The notes: generated by a model not told the origin, from the sequence alone. Numbered from the stretch's first letter, positions 26,356 through 35,385 are shown. The stretch: DNA of 64,000 nucleotides from Cellulomonas fimi (GCF_028527925.1 NZ_JAPESW010000004.1:86187-150186), one strand, 5' to 3'. Made by a program: numbers and translations.

Positions 26356-27012
26356 ATGTCGCCCACCCTCGTCCGGCTCGGCGTCGCCCTCGCGGCCGTC
26401 GCGCCGCTGATCGCCGCCGGATCCAGCGCCGCACCTGCCGGCTTGGCACCACACCCCGGCGCCGAAGTCGTCCTCGGCGCGGCGGGCGTCCACGCCGGCG
26501 AAGACCCCGCTCCCCACGTCCACGGCGACCCGCTGCCGACCTCGTCGTCCACCCCCTCGACGACTCCCCGCCCCACAGCCACGGCGCCGGACGCACACGC
26601 GGAGATGGCCGGCATGGATCACGGCGACATGTCCGACATGGACCACGGGGACATGAGCGGTACGGACGACGAGATGGCCGGTATGGACGACATGCCGGGG
26701 ATGGACCACGGCGACGACGTGGCCGGGATGAGCGACGACGACACCGACGGCACCGACGGGCACGACGAGCACGCGGCGGACGACACCACGTCGACGCCCC
26801 CGGGCCACGAGCACGACGAGTCCGGCGCCGGCGCTGTCGGAGACGACCACGGCGCGAGCGGCCAGGCCCCGGAGCGCCCGCGCGCCCTCGTGCTCGGCGC
26901 CTTCGCGGTCGTCAACGGCGCCGTCCTGATCGTCGCCGCGGTCCTCCGCCGCCGAGGCAACGCTCGCCCACGACACCGTCCGCACGCGTCCGCTGCCCCG
27001 ACGACCGCCTGA
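26356..27012 (+). CDS. Exported Met/His/Asp-rich putative copper-binding protein
   Basis: A 218-residue protein with a signal peptide (VRLGVALAAVAPLIAAGSSA), a Pro/Thr linker, then repeated Met-x-Met and Met-Asp-His units (MAGMDHGDMSDMDHGDM, MPGMDHGDD) and a C-terminal membrane helix (ALVLGAFAVVNGAVLIVAAVL) with a basic tail. Met/His repeats are typical of copper- or silver-binding domains outside the membrane. The ATG at 26356 has GGAGG upstream; an earlier start would spoil the signal peptide. It is first in an operon with the polyferredoxin gene 12 bp downstream. It has no homologue I can name. Confidence 0.75.
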   Translation: MSPTLVRLGVALAAVAPLIAAGSSAAPAGLAPHPGAEVVLGAAGVHAGEDPAPHVHGDPLPTSSSTPSTTPRPTATAPDAHAEMAGMDHGDMSDMDHGDMSGTDDEMAGMDDMPGMDHGDDVAGMSDDDTDGTDGHDEHAADDTTSTPPGHEHDESGAGAVGDDHGASGQAPERPRALVLGAFAVVNGAVLIVAAVLRRRGNARPRHRPHASAAPTTA

Positions 27013-27024
27013 CCGGAGAAGACG

Positions 27025-28464
27025 ATGGCCACCCCGACCCTCACTCCCCCGCCGCCGGCGGACCTGCCGGACCTCGACCCCGACGTCGACCCCGGACCTG
27101 ACCTCACGCCGCCCCGCCCGGGCCGAAACCTCATGACGATCCCCTGGGTCGCCAGGACGCTGCGGAGCGGTTGGTACCCGAAGATCCTGCAGATTCCCGT
27201 GGCGGCCGTCTTCGGGCTCGTCGCCTACCAGCTCCTCGTCGGGCCCGACTCGGCTCACGACAACGCGGGTACCGCGCTCATGTGGGTGCTGTGGTGGCCG
27301 GTCATCCCCATCGTCTTCGTCCTGCTCGGCCGGTTTTGGTGCGCCGTCTGCCCGTTCGGCGCCATCTCCGACTTCGTGCAGAGTTGGGTGGGCGTCAACC
27401 GCCCGGTCCCGAACTTCCTCAAGAACTACGGGATCTGGATCATCGACGCGTCGTTCCTCGCGATCACCTGGGCGGACCACGTGTGGGGCGTCGTCGAGTC
27501 TCCGTGGGGCTCCGGGGTGCTCCTGCTGATCCTCACCACCGCGGTGATCGCGTCGGGCGCCCTCTTCCAGCGGCGGACCTTCTGCCGCTACCTGTGCTTC
27601 CTCGGCGGCCTGTCCGGCAACTATGCGCGCGTCGGCATGGTCGAGCTGCGGGCGGACACCGGCATCTGCAAGACCTGCAAGGCCAGGGCCGTCTGCTACA
27701 ACGGCAACGACAAGGTCGCCGGCTGCCCGCTGTTCACGTTCCCCCGCACCATGGAGGACTCGGCGAACTGCAACCTGTGCGCTAACTGCATCAAGGCGTG
27801 CCCGAACGACGCGATCCAGGTCCGCCTGCGTAAGCCCACGAGCGAGCTGTGGTTCATCACGAAGCCGAAGCTCGAGCAGTCCTACCTCGCCATGGCGATC
27901 ATGGGCATCGTCTTGATCCAGAACATCACGATGCTCGAGGTCTGGAACGACTTCCTCGCGTGGATCGAGAGCACGACCGGCATCACCAGCTACGCCGTCA
28001 TCTTCACCGCCGCGTTCGCGGTCGCCGTCACCGTGCCCGTAGCTCTCCTTGCCCTCGCCTCACGCGTCGCGGCCGGCGCGAACCTCGAGGACACGAAGAT
28101 GAACTTCGCGAGGTTCGGCTACGCGCTCATCCCGCTTGACGTCGCCGGGCACCTCGCGCACAACCTGTTCCACCTGCTTGCCGAGGGAAAGTCCGTCTTC
28201 TACACGGTGGCCGCGCTGTTCGGCCGGCAGAGCGCGGGAGCGGACGCCGCGCTCGTGAGCACCAGCACCATCCAGGTCCTGCAGTTCGTCCTACTCGCGC
28301 TCGGCCTAGCCGGCTCGATCTATACCGCCCGCCGGATCGCGCACCGCCGCTACCGGACGGTGGCGCGGCGACGGGCCACGCTCGCGCCGTACCTCGTGAT
28401 CATCGTGCTGCTCGGCGCGATCAACGTCTGGATGTTCCTGCTGCCCATGGCTCACCGCATGTGA
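27025..28464 (+). CDS. Membrane polyferredoxin (NapH/NosR/CcoG-like 4Fe-4S protein)
   Basis: A 479-residue membrane protein with several helices and three cysteine clusters. Near residue 105 is FWCAVCPFGA, a motif of NosR/NapH-type proteins. Around 214-235 is TGICKTCKARAVCYNG followed by GCPLF. Around 247-260 is NCNLCANCIKACPNDAI, a 4Fe-4S ferredoxin signature. Such proteins move electrons from quinol or ferredoxin across the membrane. The ATG at 27025 follows GGAGAAG. The next gene encodes a ferredoxin-NADP reductase, so the pair could drive electrons to or from NADPH. No nitrous-oxide or nitrate reductase genes are nearby, so the classical roles do not apply here. Confidence 0.88.
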   Translation: MATPTLTPPPPADLPDLDPDVDPGPDLTPPRPGRNLMTIPWVARTLRSGWYPKILQIPVAAVFGLVAYQLLVGPDSAHDNAGTALMWVLWWPVIPIVFVLLGRFWCAVCPFGAISDFVQSWVGVNRPVPNFLKNYGIWIIDASFLAITWADHVWGVVESPWGSGVLLLILTTAVIASGALFQRRTFCRYLCFLGGLSGNYARVGMVELRADTGICKTCKARAVCYNGNDKVAGCPLFTFPRTMEDSANCNLCANCIKACPNDAIQVRLRKPTSELWFITKPKLEQSYLAMAIMGIVLIQNITMLEVWNDFLAWIESTTGITSYAVIFTAAFAVAVTVPVALLALASRVAAGANLEDTKMNFARFGYALIPLDVAGHLAHNLFHLLAEGKSVFYTVAALFGRQSAGADAALVSTSTIQVLQFVLLALGLAGSIYTARRIAHRRYRTVARRRATLAPYLVIIVLLGAINVWMFLLPMAHRM

Positions 28465-28512
28465 CGCGACGCGGTTCCTCGCCCTTCACGCCAGCACCCG
28501 ATCGGAGAAGCC

Positions 28513-29925
28513 ATGTCGCACACCACCACGCCCGCGCGCACCCACGGCCGCGCGCTGCGCGTCGCCGTCGTCGGCGCCGGACCGGCCGGCATCTACGCCG
28601 CCGACATCCTGTCGAAGACGGACCTCGACGTCAGCATCGACCTGTTCGAGCGCCTCCCTGCGCCGTTCGGGCTCGTGCGCTACGGCGTCGCGCCGGACCA
28701 CCCGCGCATCAAGCAGATCATCGTCGCGCTGCACAAGGTGCTCGAGCGCGGCGACATCCGCCTGCTCGCGAACGTCGACTACGGCACCGACCTCAAGCTC
28801 GACGACCTGCGCCAGTTCTACGACGCGGTGATCTTCTCCACGGGCTCGATCCGCGACGCGGCCCTGCCGATCCCGGGCATCGACCTCGACGGCTCCTACG
28901 GTGCCGCGGACTTCGTGTCCTGGTACGACGGCCACCCCGACGTCCCGCGCACCTGGCCGCTCGAGGCCCAGCACGTCGCGGTGCTCGGCGCGGGCAACGT
29001 CGCGCTGGACGTCGCGCGCATCCTCGCCAAGCACGCCGACGACCTGCTCCCGACCGAGGTCCCGGCCAACGTCTACGACCTCCTCAAGGCGTCGCCCGTC
29101 ACCGACGTGCACGTCTTCGCGCGTCGCGGCCCCGCGCAGGTGAAGTTCTCGCCGCTCGAGCTGCGCGAGCTCGGGCACGTCCCGGACGTCGACGTCATCG
29201 TGTACCCCGAGGACTTCGAGTTCGACGAGGGCTCGATGGCCGCGATCCACTCCTCGAACCAGACCAAGCAGGTCGTCAAGACGCTCACGGACTGGACGCT
29301 CAAGGAGCCCGAGGAGCTCACGGCCAGCCGCCGCATCCACCTGCACTTCCTGCACAAGCCGGTCGAGGTGCTGGGCGAGGACGGCAAGGTCGTCGGGCTG
29401 CGCACCGAGCGCACCGCGCTCAACGGTGACGGCAACGTCACCGGCACCGGCCAGACGCACGACTGGCCCGTCGAGGCCGTGTACCGGGCGGTCGGCTACT
29501 TCGGCTCGCCGCTCGTCGACATCCCGTTCGACGACGTCGCGGGCGTCATCCCGAACCGCGAGGGTCGCGTCGTGGACGTCGACGGCGAGCACATCCCGGG
29601 CGTGTACGCGACGGGCTGGATCAAGCGCGGCCCGGTCGGCCTCATCGGCCACACCAAGTCGGACGCGTCGGAAACGATCGCACGGCTGCTCGAGGATGCC
29701 CCTGGGCTCGAGCAGGCCGCGTCGCCTGAGCCGGAGGCCGTGACGGAGTGGCTCGTCGAGCGAGGTGTCGAGCACGTGGAGTGGTCCGGTTGGCTGCTGC
29801 TCGACGCGTACGAGCGAGCACTGGGAGCACCGCAGGGCCGTGAGCGCGTGAAGGTCGTCCCGCGAGACGAGCTGCTCGCAGCAGCCCGCGGAGCAGCCCC
29901 GCGACGGGGAGCCGACGCCAGGTGA
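28513..29925 (+). CDS. FAD-dependent ferredoxin-NADP+ reductase (FprA/adrenodoxin reductase-like)
   Basis: A 470-residue two-domain flavoenzyme. The FAD motif is VVGAGPAGIYAADIL at residues about 18-32 and the NADPH motif is VLGAGNVALDVARIL at about 157-171. The signature PFGLVRYGVAPDHPRIK is characteristic of adrenodoxin reductase-type enzymes, and the C-terminal ATGWIKRGPVGLIGHTK completes the FAD site. It transfers electrons between NADPH and a ferredoxin. The ATG at 28513 follows GGAGAAG, 48 bp after the polyferredoxin gene, so all three belong to one operon under O8. The likely partner is that polyferredoxin or the ferredoxin-like protein at 7.3 kb. Confidence 0.92.
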   Translation: MSHTTTPARTHGRALRVAVVGAGPAGIYAADILSKTDLDVSIDLFERLPAPFGLVRYGVAPDHPRIKQIIVALHKVLERGDIRLLANVDYGTDLKLDDLRQFYDAVIFSTGSIRDAALPIPGIDLDGSYGAADFVSWYDGHPDVPRTWPLEAQHVAVLGAGNVALDVARILAKHADDLLPTEVPANVYDLLKASPVTDVHVFARRGPAQVKFSPLELRELGHVPDVDVIVYPEDFEFDEGSMAAIHSSNQTKQVVKTLTDWTLKEPEELTASRRIHLHFLHKPVEVLGEDGKVVGLRTERTALNGDGNVTGTGQTHDWPVEAVYRAVGYFGSPLVDIPFDDVAGVIPNREGRVVDVDGEHIPGVYATGWIKRGPVGLIGHTKSDASETIARLLEDAPGLEQAASPEPEAVTEWLVERGVEHVEWSGWLLLDAYERALGAPQGRERVKVVPRDELLAAARGAAPRRGADAR

Positions 29926-30176
29926 AGCGACCGGCGGGCGTCGCCGTAGCACCCCGAATCCCTCCTGGGACGTTGCGGAGGCACTCCCCTTCCGAGACTG
30001 ACCACGCCGGACCGGCGCCGGCACGCGACCTGCGTCGCGTCTGGCTGCGCGTGGTGCACACCAGCACGTGACGACGCATCGGTCCACAAGTGCCCATCCC
30101 GTAACTGCGGCCGAGTAGCCGCTGGCCCGACCGTCGTCGTGGGCGTGGACCGACCACGCCCGTGGAGGTGGTCGGG

Positions 30177-30602
30177 ATGACGTCGTCATGGCGCGAGCCG
30201 GCTCAGCGGCTCATCGAGAGTCGTGACCTGAGCTGGGACGGCCTCTGGGCTCTGCTCGACATCGCGGGGCACGCCGCCATCCGACTGAGCCTCAGCGCGC
30301 CACTCGGTTCAAGCGTTGACCTGACATTCGCTGCGCTCGACCTCGGCGAGGCTCGCGAAGAGCTCGAGTGGGCACGGCCCTCCCTGAGGAGCGACTCGTC
30401 ACACCACCCGCTCCCCGCGCTGTTCCCCGACGACGACACAGCAGACGCGCGCCGCGTACTCGAAGAGGTCGTCGACGAGGCAGCTCGGCGGCTCCTCGCC
30501 GCCGGCGGGGACAACTGCGAGCAGGACGAGCTCAGCACGCTCGGCCGAGCATTCCGACGCATCGTCAGCGCGCAGGACGAGTTCAGGCGATGCCGGGCAT
30601 GA
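30177..30602 (+). CDS. Hypothetical 141-residue acidic protein
   Basis: Not recognised. The sequence is soluble, mostly helical and acidic, with pieces such as DEAARRLLAAGGDN and FRRIVSAQDEFRR near the end. There is no signal peptide or membrane segment. The ATG at 30177 follows GGAGGTGG. Its end overlaps the start of the next gene by 13 bp, so the two are translated as a pair. It is island cargo between the copper block and the right end. Confidence 0.65.
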   Translation: MTSSWREPAQRLIESRDLSWDGLWALLDIAGHAAIRLSLSAPLGSSVDLTFAALDLGEAREELEWARPSLRSDSSHHPLPALFPDDDTADARRVLEEVVDEAARRLLAAGGDNCEQDELSTLGRAFRRIVSAQDEFRRCRA

Positions 30603-31990
30603 ACGCCGCGACCTACGGCGCGCTCATGGACGCTGCCGCTGCGCATCTCGCCGAGGGTCGGCGCCAGGTCGAGGGCCACCGGTTCGACGGCAAGGAAGAC
30701 GCGAGTCTGACTGTCGCCGCCTACCTCGATCTTCTCGACGCCGCACGGCGCCACGCCTGGGCGCTGATCTCCCCTGCCCGCGTCGCCGGCGTCAGGGCGT
30801 CAGCTCATCCTCACCCCGTCGAAGCCGCGGCCCTCACCATGGTCGACGCACTGCCGCCGGCACCCGGCGACGCTCCGATCACCGACGGGGGTCCTAGACG
30901 ACAGCACGCCTGGGCTGTCGCACGCACGCACATCCGCGCGGCCTCCGACCTGATCGCCTCGCACGTGACGATCGATGGCAGCGGATGGACTCCCGATGCC
31001 GCCCTCGTCTGGGACGACGTCGCCCGCCAAGGCGCACTCGGTCGTCTCGGTGGTATGACCGCGACACTGCTCGCGACCCAGGACGCCCTGGCCCTCCGAG
31101 CCGGGCAGGCTGGGCTGCGATGGAGCCAGATCGGTCGTTGGCTGCCGCCGGCCGACCGGGCGCATCGAGCAGCCTTGGACGTCGTGCGCACCGCGGAGGT
31201 GACGGGAGCGACGACGACAGAGCTCGACGGCCTCTCGCCTGCGAGCACGACCATCCGAGCCGCCACAGCCGTCGACGAGCTCGCCGAGCGCGTCGCTCGG
31301 ATCCGCCGCGCCGCCTGGGACCTGCGCCAGCACCCGGACTACTCGACCGCCACCCTCGTCGACATCGCCCAGGTCGGGCTCCACCTGTCGGTGCACACCG
31401 CCGCGTTCCACGGGCTCGACCTGCACGCGCACGCCCTGCCGGCCGGCGACCTCCAGGTCGGCCGTGCGCGGGCTTGGCTAGAGCTGCTCACCGACCTGAG
31501 GACGTACGCCGACACGGCGCCGCGGTCGCAAGACGTCCACAGTGACTTGGTGGCCGTTCGTCGTCTGCTCACCGCCCTCGTGCCGCGCGGCAGGGTGAAC
31601 GGCGACCGCGGACTGTCGGCCCGGCCCGCCGAACGGGCTCTCGGCGGGACCCTCCACGCGGGCTGCGCCGCACTGGCCGAGAGCGCCTCGTGGTGCTCCG
31701 CCTCCTTCAATCGGCTCGCGCAAGCAGGACATCTCTGGGTCGACGTCAGAAGCCTCTCGGGAGAGGCACTCAGCGAGGATGCATCCCTCGCGGAAGCCAA
31801 GCTCGTCGGAGGTACCACCCTCGCCCGCGCCCCGCGAGACCACGTCGACGGCACGCTCTCTCGCTTCAGCGCCGCTGTCGCGACGGCGGTTCAGCCCTCA
31901 TTCCGACGGGCGCCGGCCTCGAGCCTCGCGTCATCAAGTCGCGACAGCTGGGGCGAGCACGCGCAACCGATGGCGATCGCGCTGCCCTAG
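30590..31990 (+). CDS. Hypothetical 466-residue protein, paired with the preceding gene
   Basis: Not recognised. It is alanine-rich, soluble and helical through most of its length, with no signal peptide or membrane helix; a central part (LRWSQIGRWLPPADRAHRAAL) looks helical. The start at 30590 (MPGMNAAT) overlaps the previous gene; a second ATG at 30599 is also possible. Genes of this style are common in actinobacterial conjugative elements with no known function. It is convergent with the next small gene. Confidence 0.6.
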   Translation: MPGMNAATYGALMDAAAAHLAEGRRQVEGHRFDGKEDASLTVAAYLDLLDAARRHAWALISPARVAGVRASAHPHPVEAAALTMVDALPPAPGDAPITDGGPRRQHAWAVARTHIRAASDLIASHVTIDGSGWTPDAALVWDDVARQGALGRLGGMTATLLATQDALALRAGQAGLRWSQIGRWLPPADRAHRAALDVVRTAEVTGATTTELDGLSPASTTIRAATAVDELAERVARIRRAAWDLRQHPDYSTATLVDIAQVGLHLSVHTAAFHGLDLHAHALPAGDLQVGRARAWLELLTDLRTYADTAPRSQDVHSDLVAVRRLLTALVPRGRVNGDRGLSARPAERALGGTLHAGCAALAESASWCSASFNRLAQAGHLWVDVRSLSGEALSEDASLAEAKLVGGTTLARAPRDHVDGTLSRFSAAVATAVQPSFRRAPASSLASSSRDSWGEHAQPMAIALP

Positions 31991-32032
31991 CTTGCCGAGG
32001 CGGCATGCTGCTGAGCCCCGGCGGGCGGGCAA

Positions 32033-32326
32033 CTACGACGGTCCGCTTGCAACCGGCGGCGTGACGAACCAGCTCACGCTGCGAGCCACATCCGCCGCCC
32101 TCAGCCATTCGTATCGCTCGGAGCGCGGGCCGGGCGTCAACTCCAGCCACGCGACCATCACGTGCGTCTTCGTCCACCGCACCGCCCTCGCCGCACGCCA
32201 CTCGTCGCTGCCGTCGGACCAGACCACGTGAGCGACGACCGGGATGTCTCCTTGTGGCCTTGAAGGCACATCCCGCGGAACCTCGCGGTTCACGACCGTC
32301 CGCGGGTCTCGACCAACGCTCACCAA
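32033..32326 (-). CDS. Hypothetical 97-residue protein
   Basis: Not recognised. A compact mixed sequence with many Trp and Arg (DEWRAARAVRWTKTHVMVAW, RYEWLRAADVARSV), like the small beta-rich proteins seen in actinobacterial integrative elements. The start is a GTG at 32326 and the gene is convergent with the 466-residue protein gene. No membrane or export signal is visible. Confidence 0.55.
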   Translation of the reverse strand: MVSVGRDPRTVVNREVPRDVPSRPQGDIPVVAHVVWSDGSDEWRAARAVRWTKTHVMVAWLELTPGPRSERYEWLRAADVARSVSWFVTPPVASGPS

Positions 32327-32486
32327 CGCAGCATATCGAACACACGTTCTATCCCACGCGCGCTAGTGGTACCGCCCGACCGCTCAGACGCGGAACGGCT
32401 GCGCGTGGCCAAACGCTGGCGATCGGCGTGGTCGCTTTCCGCCTGGTATCGCTCGGGGCGTCGGAGGGGCATGCGAGCATCCCCCT

Positions 32487-33077
32487 GTGGACGCCCCGAT
32501 CGAACCCGAGCCGCCGAACGCCGCTGTGCTGGACCGACTGCACCGGTGGGCCGACCTTCCGCTCGCCGCCGATCATCTGAGTGGCTTCGCTGGCCCGTGG
32601 AAGTTCACGATTCGCCGATGGCTGCGGAAGCAGTCCGTACTTGACTTCCCGGCGCCCGCCACCGTGACGCAGCCCGACGAGGCGCTCATTTGGGAACGAC
32701 GCGGTCGCGCCATCGCCGCCCAGCACTCGACTCGTGGCCAGTTCGCGATGTGGCTCCTCAGCGGCTCGGTCGGCGCATTGCTGGGACTGCTGATAGGAGG
32801 GTGGGCATCCGCAACGCGCTCGTCGAGTGCGTGGCCGACCGTCGTCGGTGCTGCGATCGCCTGGGCCATCGGAGTCGCGCTCGTGATCGGGATCCTGGTG
32901 CTCGTCGCAGGACCGACACTCGCCTCGCTGCATGTGCACGCGCCGACGTGGGAGGCTCGGGCGGAGGCATACGCCCGGCGTCGGGAGGAGCTCCTCAAGC
33001 CGGACCCCGACGAGACAGCGGACGCGTCGCACCAGGGCTTGGCCGCCTCGCTCGCCAAGATGTTCCGATCAACGTGA
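32487..33077 (+). CDS. Hypothetical membrane protein, two helices
   Basis: A 196-residue protein with a soluble N-terminal third, then two membrane segments (MWLLSGSVGALLGLLIGGWA and AIAWAIGVALVIGILVLVAG), and a charged C-terminal tail with a coiled, Arg/Glu-rich part (EARAEAYARRREELLKP). The GTG at 32487 is preceded by a weak site. No family is recognised. It is convergent with the DUF4236 gene. Confidence 0.55.
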   Translation: MDAPIEPEPPNAAVLDRLHRWADLPLAADHLSGFAGPWKFTIRRWLRKQSVLDFPAPATVTQPDEALIWERRGRAIAAQHSTRGQFAMWLLSGSVGALLGLLIGGWASATRSSSAWPTVVGAAIAWAIGVALVIGILVLVAGPTLASLHVHAPTWEARAEAYARRREELLKPDPDETADASHQGLAASLAKMFRST

Positions 33078-33231
33078 GACGACGTCGTTGCATGTGGTCC
33101 TCCGCACGGAACGCCGCCGCGTGACCGAGCGCATCCGCATCTCATCAAGTCCAGGCGCTCGCCGTGCGCGCCTCTGGCACGGCGTCTAGGTCTCCGATCT
33201 CGTACCCGTCACGAGTACCTCGTCGCTCGCG

Positions 33232-34233
33232 TCACTCTCGAGGCAGTTCAGCCATCGCCTCTGCCAGACCGGGGTAGGACGAATCTTCGGCGAGAACCTT
33301 CTCGAGGTCCTTGCGAGCCATCGCCCGCTTGTTCTCCGCCAGGTAGGTGTAGGCCCGCTCGACGAGGGCCCGGTGCCGCAACTGGGCAGGCCTCGAACGA
33401 AGCCGGAGCGCCTCCTTCAGCGCTTCCCGCGCCGCACCCGGGTTGCCCGTTGAACGCAGCGCCACTGCTCGCTGGACGAGCAGGTACATTGACGCCTCGT
33501 CCTCGTTCGCAACCCCGTCGGTCAGTGCGATCACATCTGCCCAGCGCGCCTGCTCGGCGTAGAGCTCGGCCAACGACACAGCGGCAACCGTGGAGGGCGT
33601 CACCTCTTCGACGATGTCGGATGCGCCGCGTACATCGCCGGCAGACTGCAGCGCCTCAGCGAGCGTCAGGCCGATGGTGTCCCGTGTCAGAGGGAGCTCA
33701 ACGCTGATCTCCGGTGTGATCTCCAGGGCGAGCGCCGCCTGAGGGAGATACCGGGACAGGAACGGGTCTGTCGCGGGCTCGTACCCCTCGCGCCAGAGCC
33801 AGCCGAGGAGCTCTTGAACACGGGCGACATCGTTGCTCGGCAACGCACCCAGGAGGGCCTCAAGCAGAGCAGCAGTCCGCTGCGCCTCGGAATGGCCAGC
33901 GGCCACTCTCTGCACAGCGCCGGGATCGCGCTGGAGCACCGCCGCAGCGTGCAGGGCCTTCTCCCACCTCGGCGCCAGCATCCCAGGCTTCGGTGCCGAC
34001 ACCGGGGCGACCGCACGGGGTGGAGCACCAGTGCGGGCTCGGCTCGCGCCGCCCGCAGAGGTCGTATACGAGACCCCGGATCCCGGGATGCCGACTGTGC
34101 CCGTCACCCGGCCCGACGAATGCGCTCGAACGCGCGCGCCGTTGACCCCGACCGATGTGGAGACGCCTCGTGGCGTGACAGTCATCCGTACGCCGGGCAT
34201 CACCTTGAACGACTTGCGGACGCGAAAGCCCAT
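33232..34233 (-). CDS. DUF4236 domain protein with TPR-like helical repeats
   Basis: A 333-residue protein. The first 60 residues are DUF4236: FRVRKSFKVMPGVRMTVTPR and the glycine-rich VSTSVGVNGARV and GSGVSYTTS strands. The rest is helical, with TPR-like units near the end (NPGAAREALKEALRLR, ALVERAYTYLAENKRAMARK). The ATG at 34233 is set by AGGAGGGCGAGC; a longer frame upstream lacks a site. DUF4236 proteins are widespread in mobile regions, and their role is unknown. It is the last gene before the island end. Confidence 0.8.
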   Translation of the reverse strand: MGFRVRKSFKVMPGVRMTVTPRGVSTSVGVNGARVRAHSSGRVTGTVGIPGSGVSYTTSAGGASRARTGAPPRAVAPVSAPKPGMLAPRWEKALHAAAVLQRDPGAVQRVAAGHSEAQRTAALLEALLGALPSNDVARVQELLGWLWREGYEPATDPFLSRYLPQAALALEITPEISVELPLTRDTIGLTLAEALQSAGDVRGASDIVEEVTPSTVAAVSLAELYAEQARWADVIALTDGVANEDEASMYLLVQRAVALRSTGNPGAAREALKEALRLRSRPAQLRHRALVERAYTYLAENKRAMARKDLEKVLAEDSSYPGLAEAMAELPRE

Positions 34234-34313
34234 GCTCGCCCTCCTTTGGTCGGAAGTTACTCCGACGGCGCGCGACCGTGAGCCGTTCGGAACCGGGCGG
34301 CCGGGTGAAGACC

Positions 34314-34521
34314 GAAGCACTCGGTTGCCTGCGGGTGCATGCTGGTTCAGGGCTCGCGGGCGGGCCCGGGCCCCCCACTCGACGCCCGCGTTTTCCCCAC
34401 GGATTCACTGAATGACAGCGGTCGTAGGTGCTGATCGCTGCACGGCCTCGATGAGGCACCGGCCTCATCAGTTCGCAGACCACGCGCTGTTTCGCTGACT
34501 GGTGCAAGACGACAGCAGATC
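34314..34521. repeat. Direct repeat copy A (~208 bp)
   Basis: Shares about 85% identity with 41476-41677 in the same orientation. Both hold a perfect 8-bp hairpin with a tetraloop (here 34450-34469, GATGAGGC with GCCTCATC), where the stem is unchanged and only the loop differs. No gene lies in it. Copy A ends 22 bp before the tRNA fragment, so it may be part of the element's end. Confidence 0.75.
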
Positions 34522-34543
34522 CAACCGGCGACGCCTGGATGCT

Positions 34544-34578
34544 TCAAGGGGTCGCAGGTTCAAATCCTGTCAGCCCGA
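34544..34578 (+). other. Attachment site: 3' fragment of tRNA-Pro
   Basis: Thirty-five bases equal to positions 39-73 of a tRNA-Pro: anticodon-stem 3' strand TCAAG, variable GGGTC, T-stem/loop GCAGG-TTCAAAT-CCTGT, acceptor strand CAGCCCG and discriminator A. The pairing with CGGGCTG and CTTGA expected in the 5' half is not present upstream, so this is a truncated copy. Integrases often use tRNA 3' ends, and a duplicated 3' end marks the far boundary of the inserted element. Confidence 0.75.
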
Positions 34579-34582
34579 CAGA

Positions 34583-34617
34583 TCAGGCCTGGTGAGACGG
34601 TGTCTCACCAGGCCTGA
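34583..34617 (+). terminator. Strong terminator just after the tRNA fragment
   Basis: Perfect 16-bp stem (34583-34598 with 34602-34617) and a 3-nt loop GGT, beginning five bases after the tRNA end. This is what follows a native tRNA gene, which supports chromosome to the right and island to the left of this point. Confidence 0.8.
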
Positions 34618-35385
34618 CTCTTGACGGGCGAGGCCTAGGCCACGTCTTCCCCGCGTTTCGACGACGCCGTCCGCTTCTCGGGTGCGAGCAGTCACGCGCT
34701 GCCTGCGGCGTCGCGGTCAGGGAGGTCGCAGGTTCAAGTCGCACGTGCCCGGCGCGTCGCACCTGTGCGGGGTCCGCGTCGCTGTTGGCCTCGACGCCGT
34801 CGCAGGCGCTCTGCCCGCGGGCCCGACCAGAGCGAGCAGCAGACGCCCCGCGGGTGATCTCCGGGGCCCGCGCTGGCACAGTTTGCGAGGTCGAGGGGTG
34901 ATGCGGACCTGCGGCACCCACACAACTACACGCCGGGGCGGTCGGTAGGCGTCAGAGTCTCCAGCGTCGCGGACGAGAGTTGGGCAACGCGAATGCCCAG
35001 CGCCTCGAGCGTGGTATCGCGGGCGGTCTGGTTGCGCGGGCGGATCCCGCGGCGGCGCGATGGCGCTCTACTGCTGCTCGCCGCATGCGCTCCATCGGGC
35101 CCCTATTGAGGCAGCGCCTCCGCGGCCGCGACCCCGGCCCGCTGTCCGTTCGGTAGCGGAGGTGGCACCCGCGGCTCGGGGCGAGGTCATCTGAGCCTGC
35201 AGCAATCCCCACCGCTCAGCGGCCGTCGCCAGAAGCTCGACATTGTCGTTGTGCAACGCGCGCATCTCTCCCCTGGCCTACGGCATCTGCTCACAGCCGA
35301 CCAGTCCTCGCTGCGGATCGTCCACTCCGAGTGTTCACGCGCTCGAGGTGGTTTCGCTCTGCGCGCTCTCGATACCCATCCTTCG
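34618..35385. other. Region without a supported gene, possible remnants
   Basis: About 770 bp with only short, start-poor frames. Minus-strand pieces such as DTTLEALGIRVAQLSS (ending at 34926) and MRALHNDNVELLATAAERWG (near 35265) look protein-like but lie in different frames with a stop between them, so they may be decayed remains of one gene. Nothing else is recognised. Confidence 0.4.

Noticed and set aside
27025..29925. Nitrous-oxide or nitrate respiration cluster
   Set aside because: The polyferredoxin resembles NosR/NapH, but no NosZ, NapA or related genes are nearby.
34724..34737. Second tRNA-like T-arm piece (GGTCGCAGGTTCAA)
   Set aside because: Only 14 nt match and the following bases cannot pair as a T-stem or acceptor; likely chance or heavy decay.
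34926..35265. Possible small gene on the minus strand
   Set aside because: Protein-like pieces lie in different frames with a stop between, and no ribosome site is seen.
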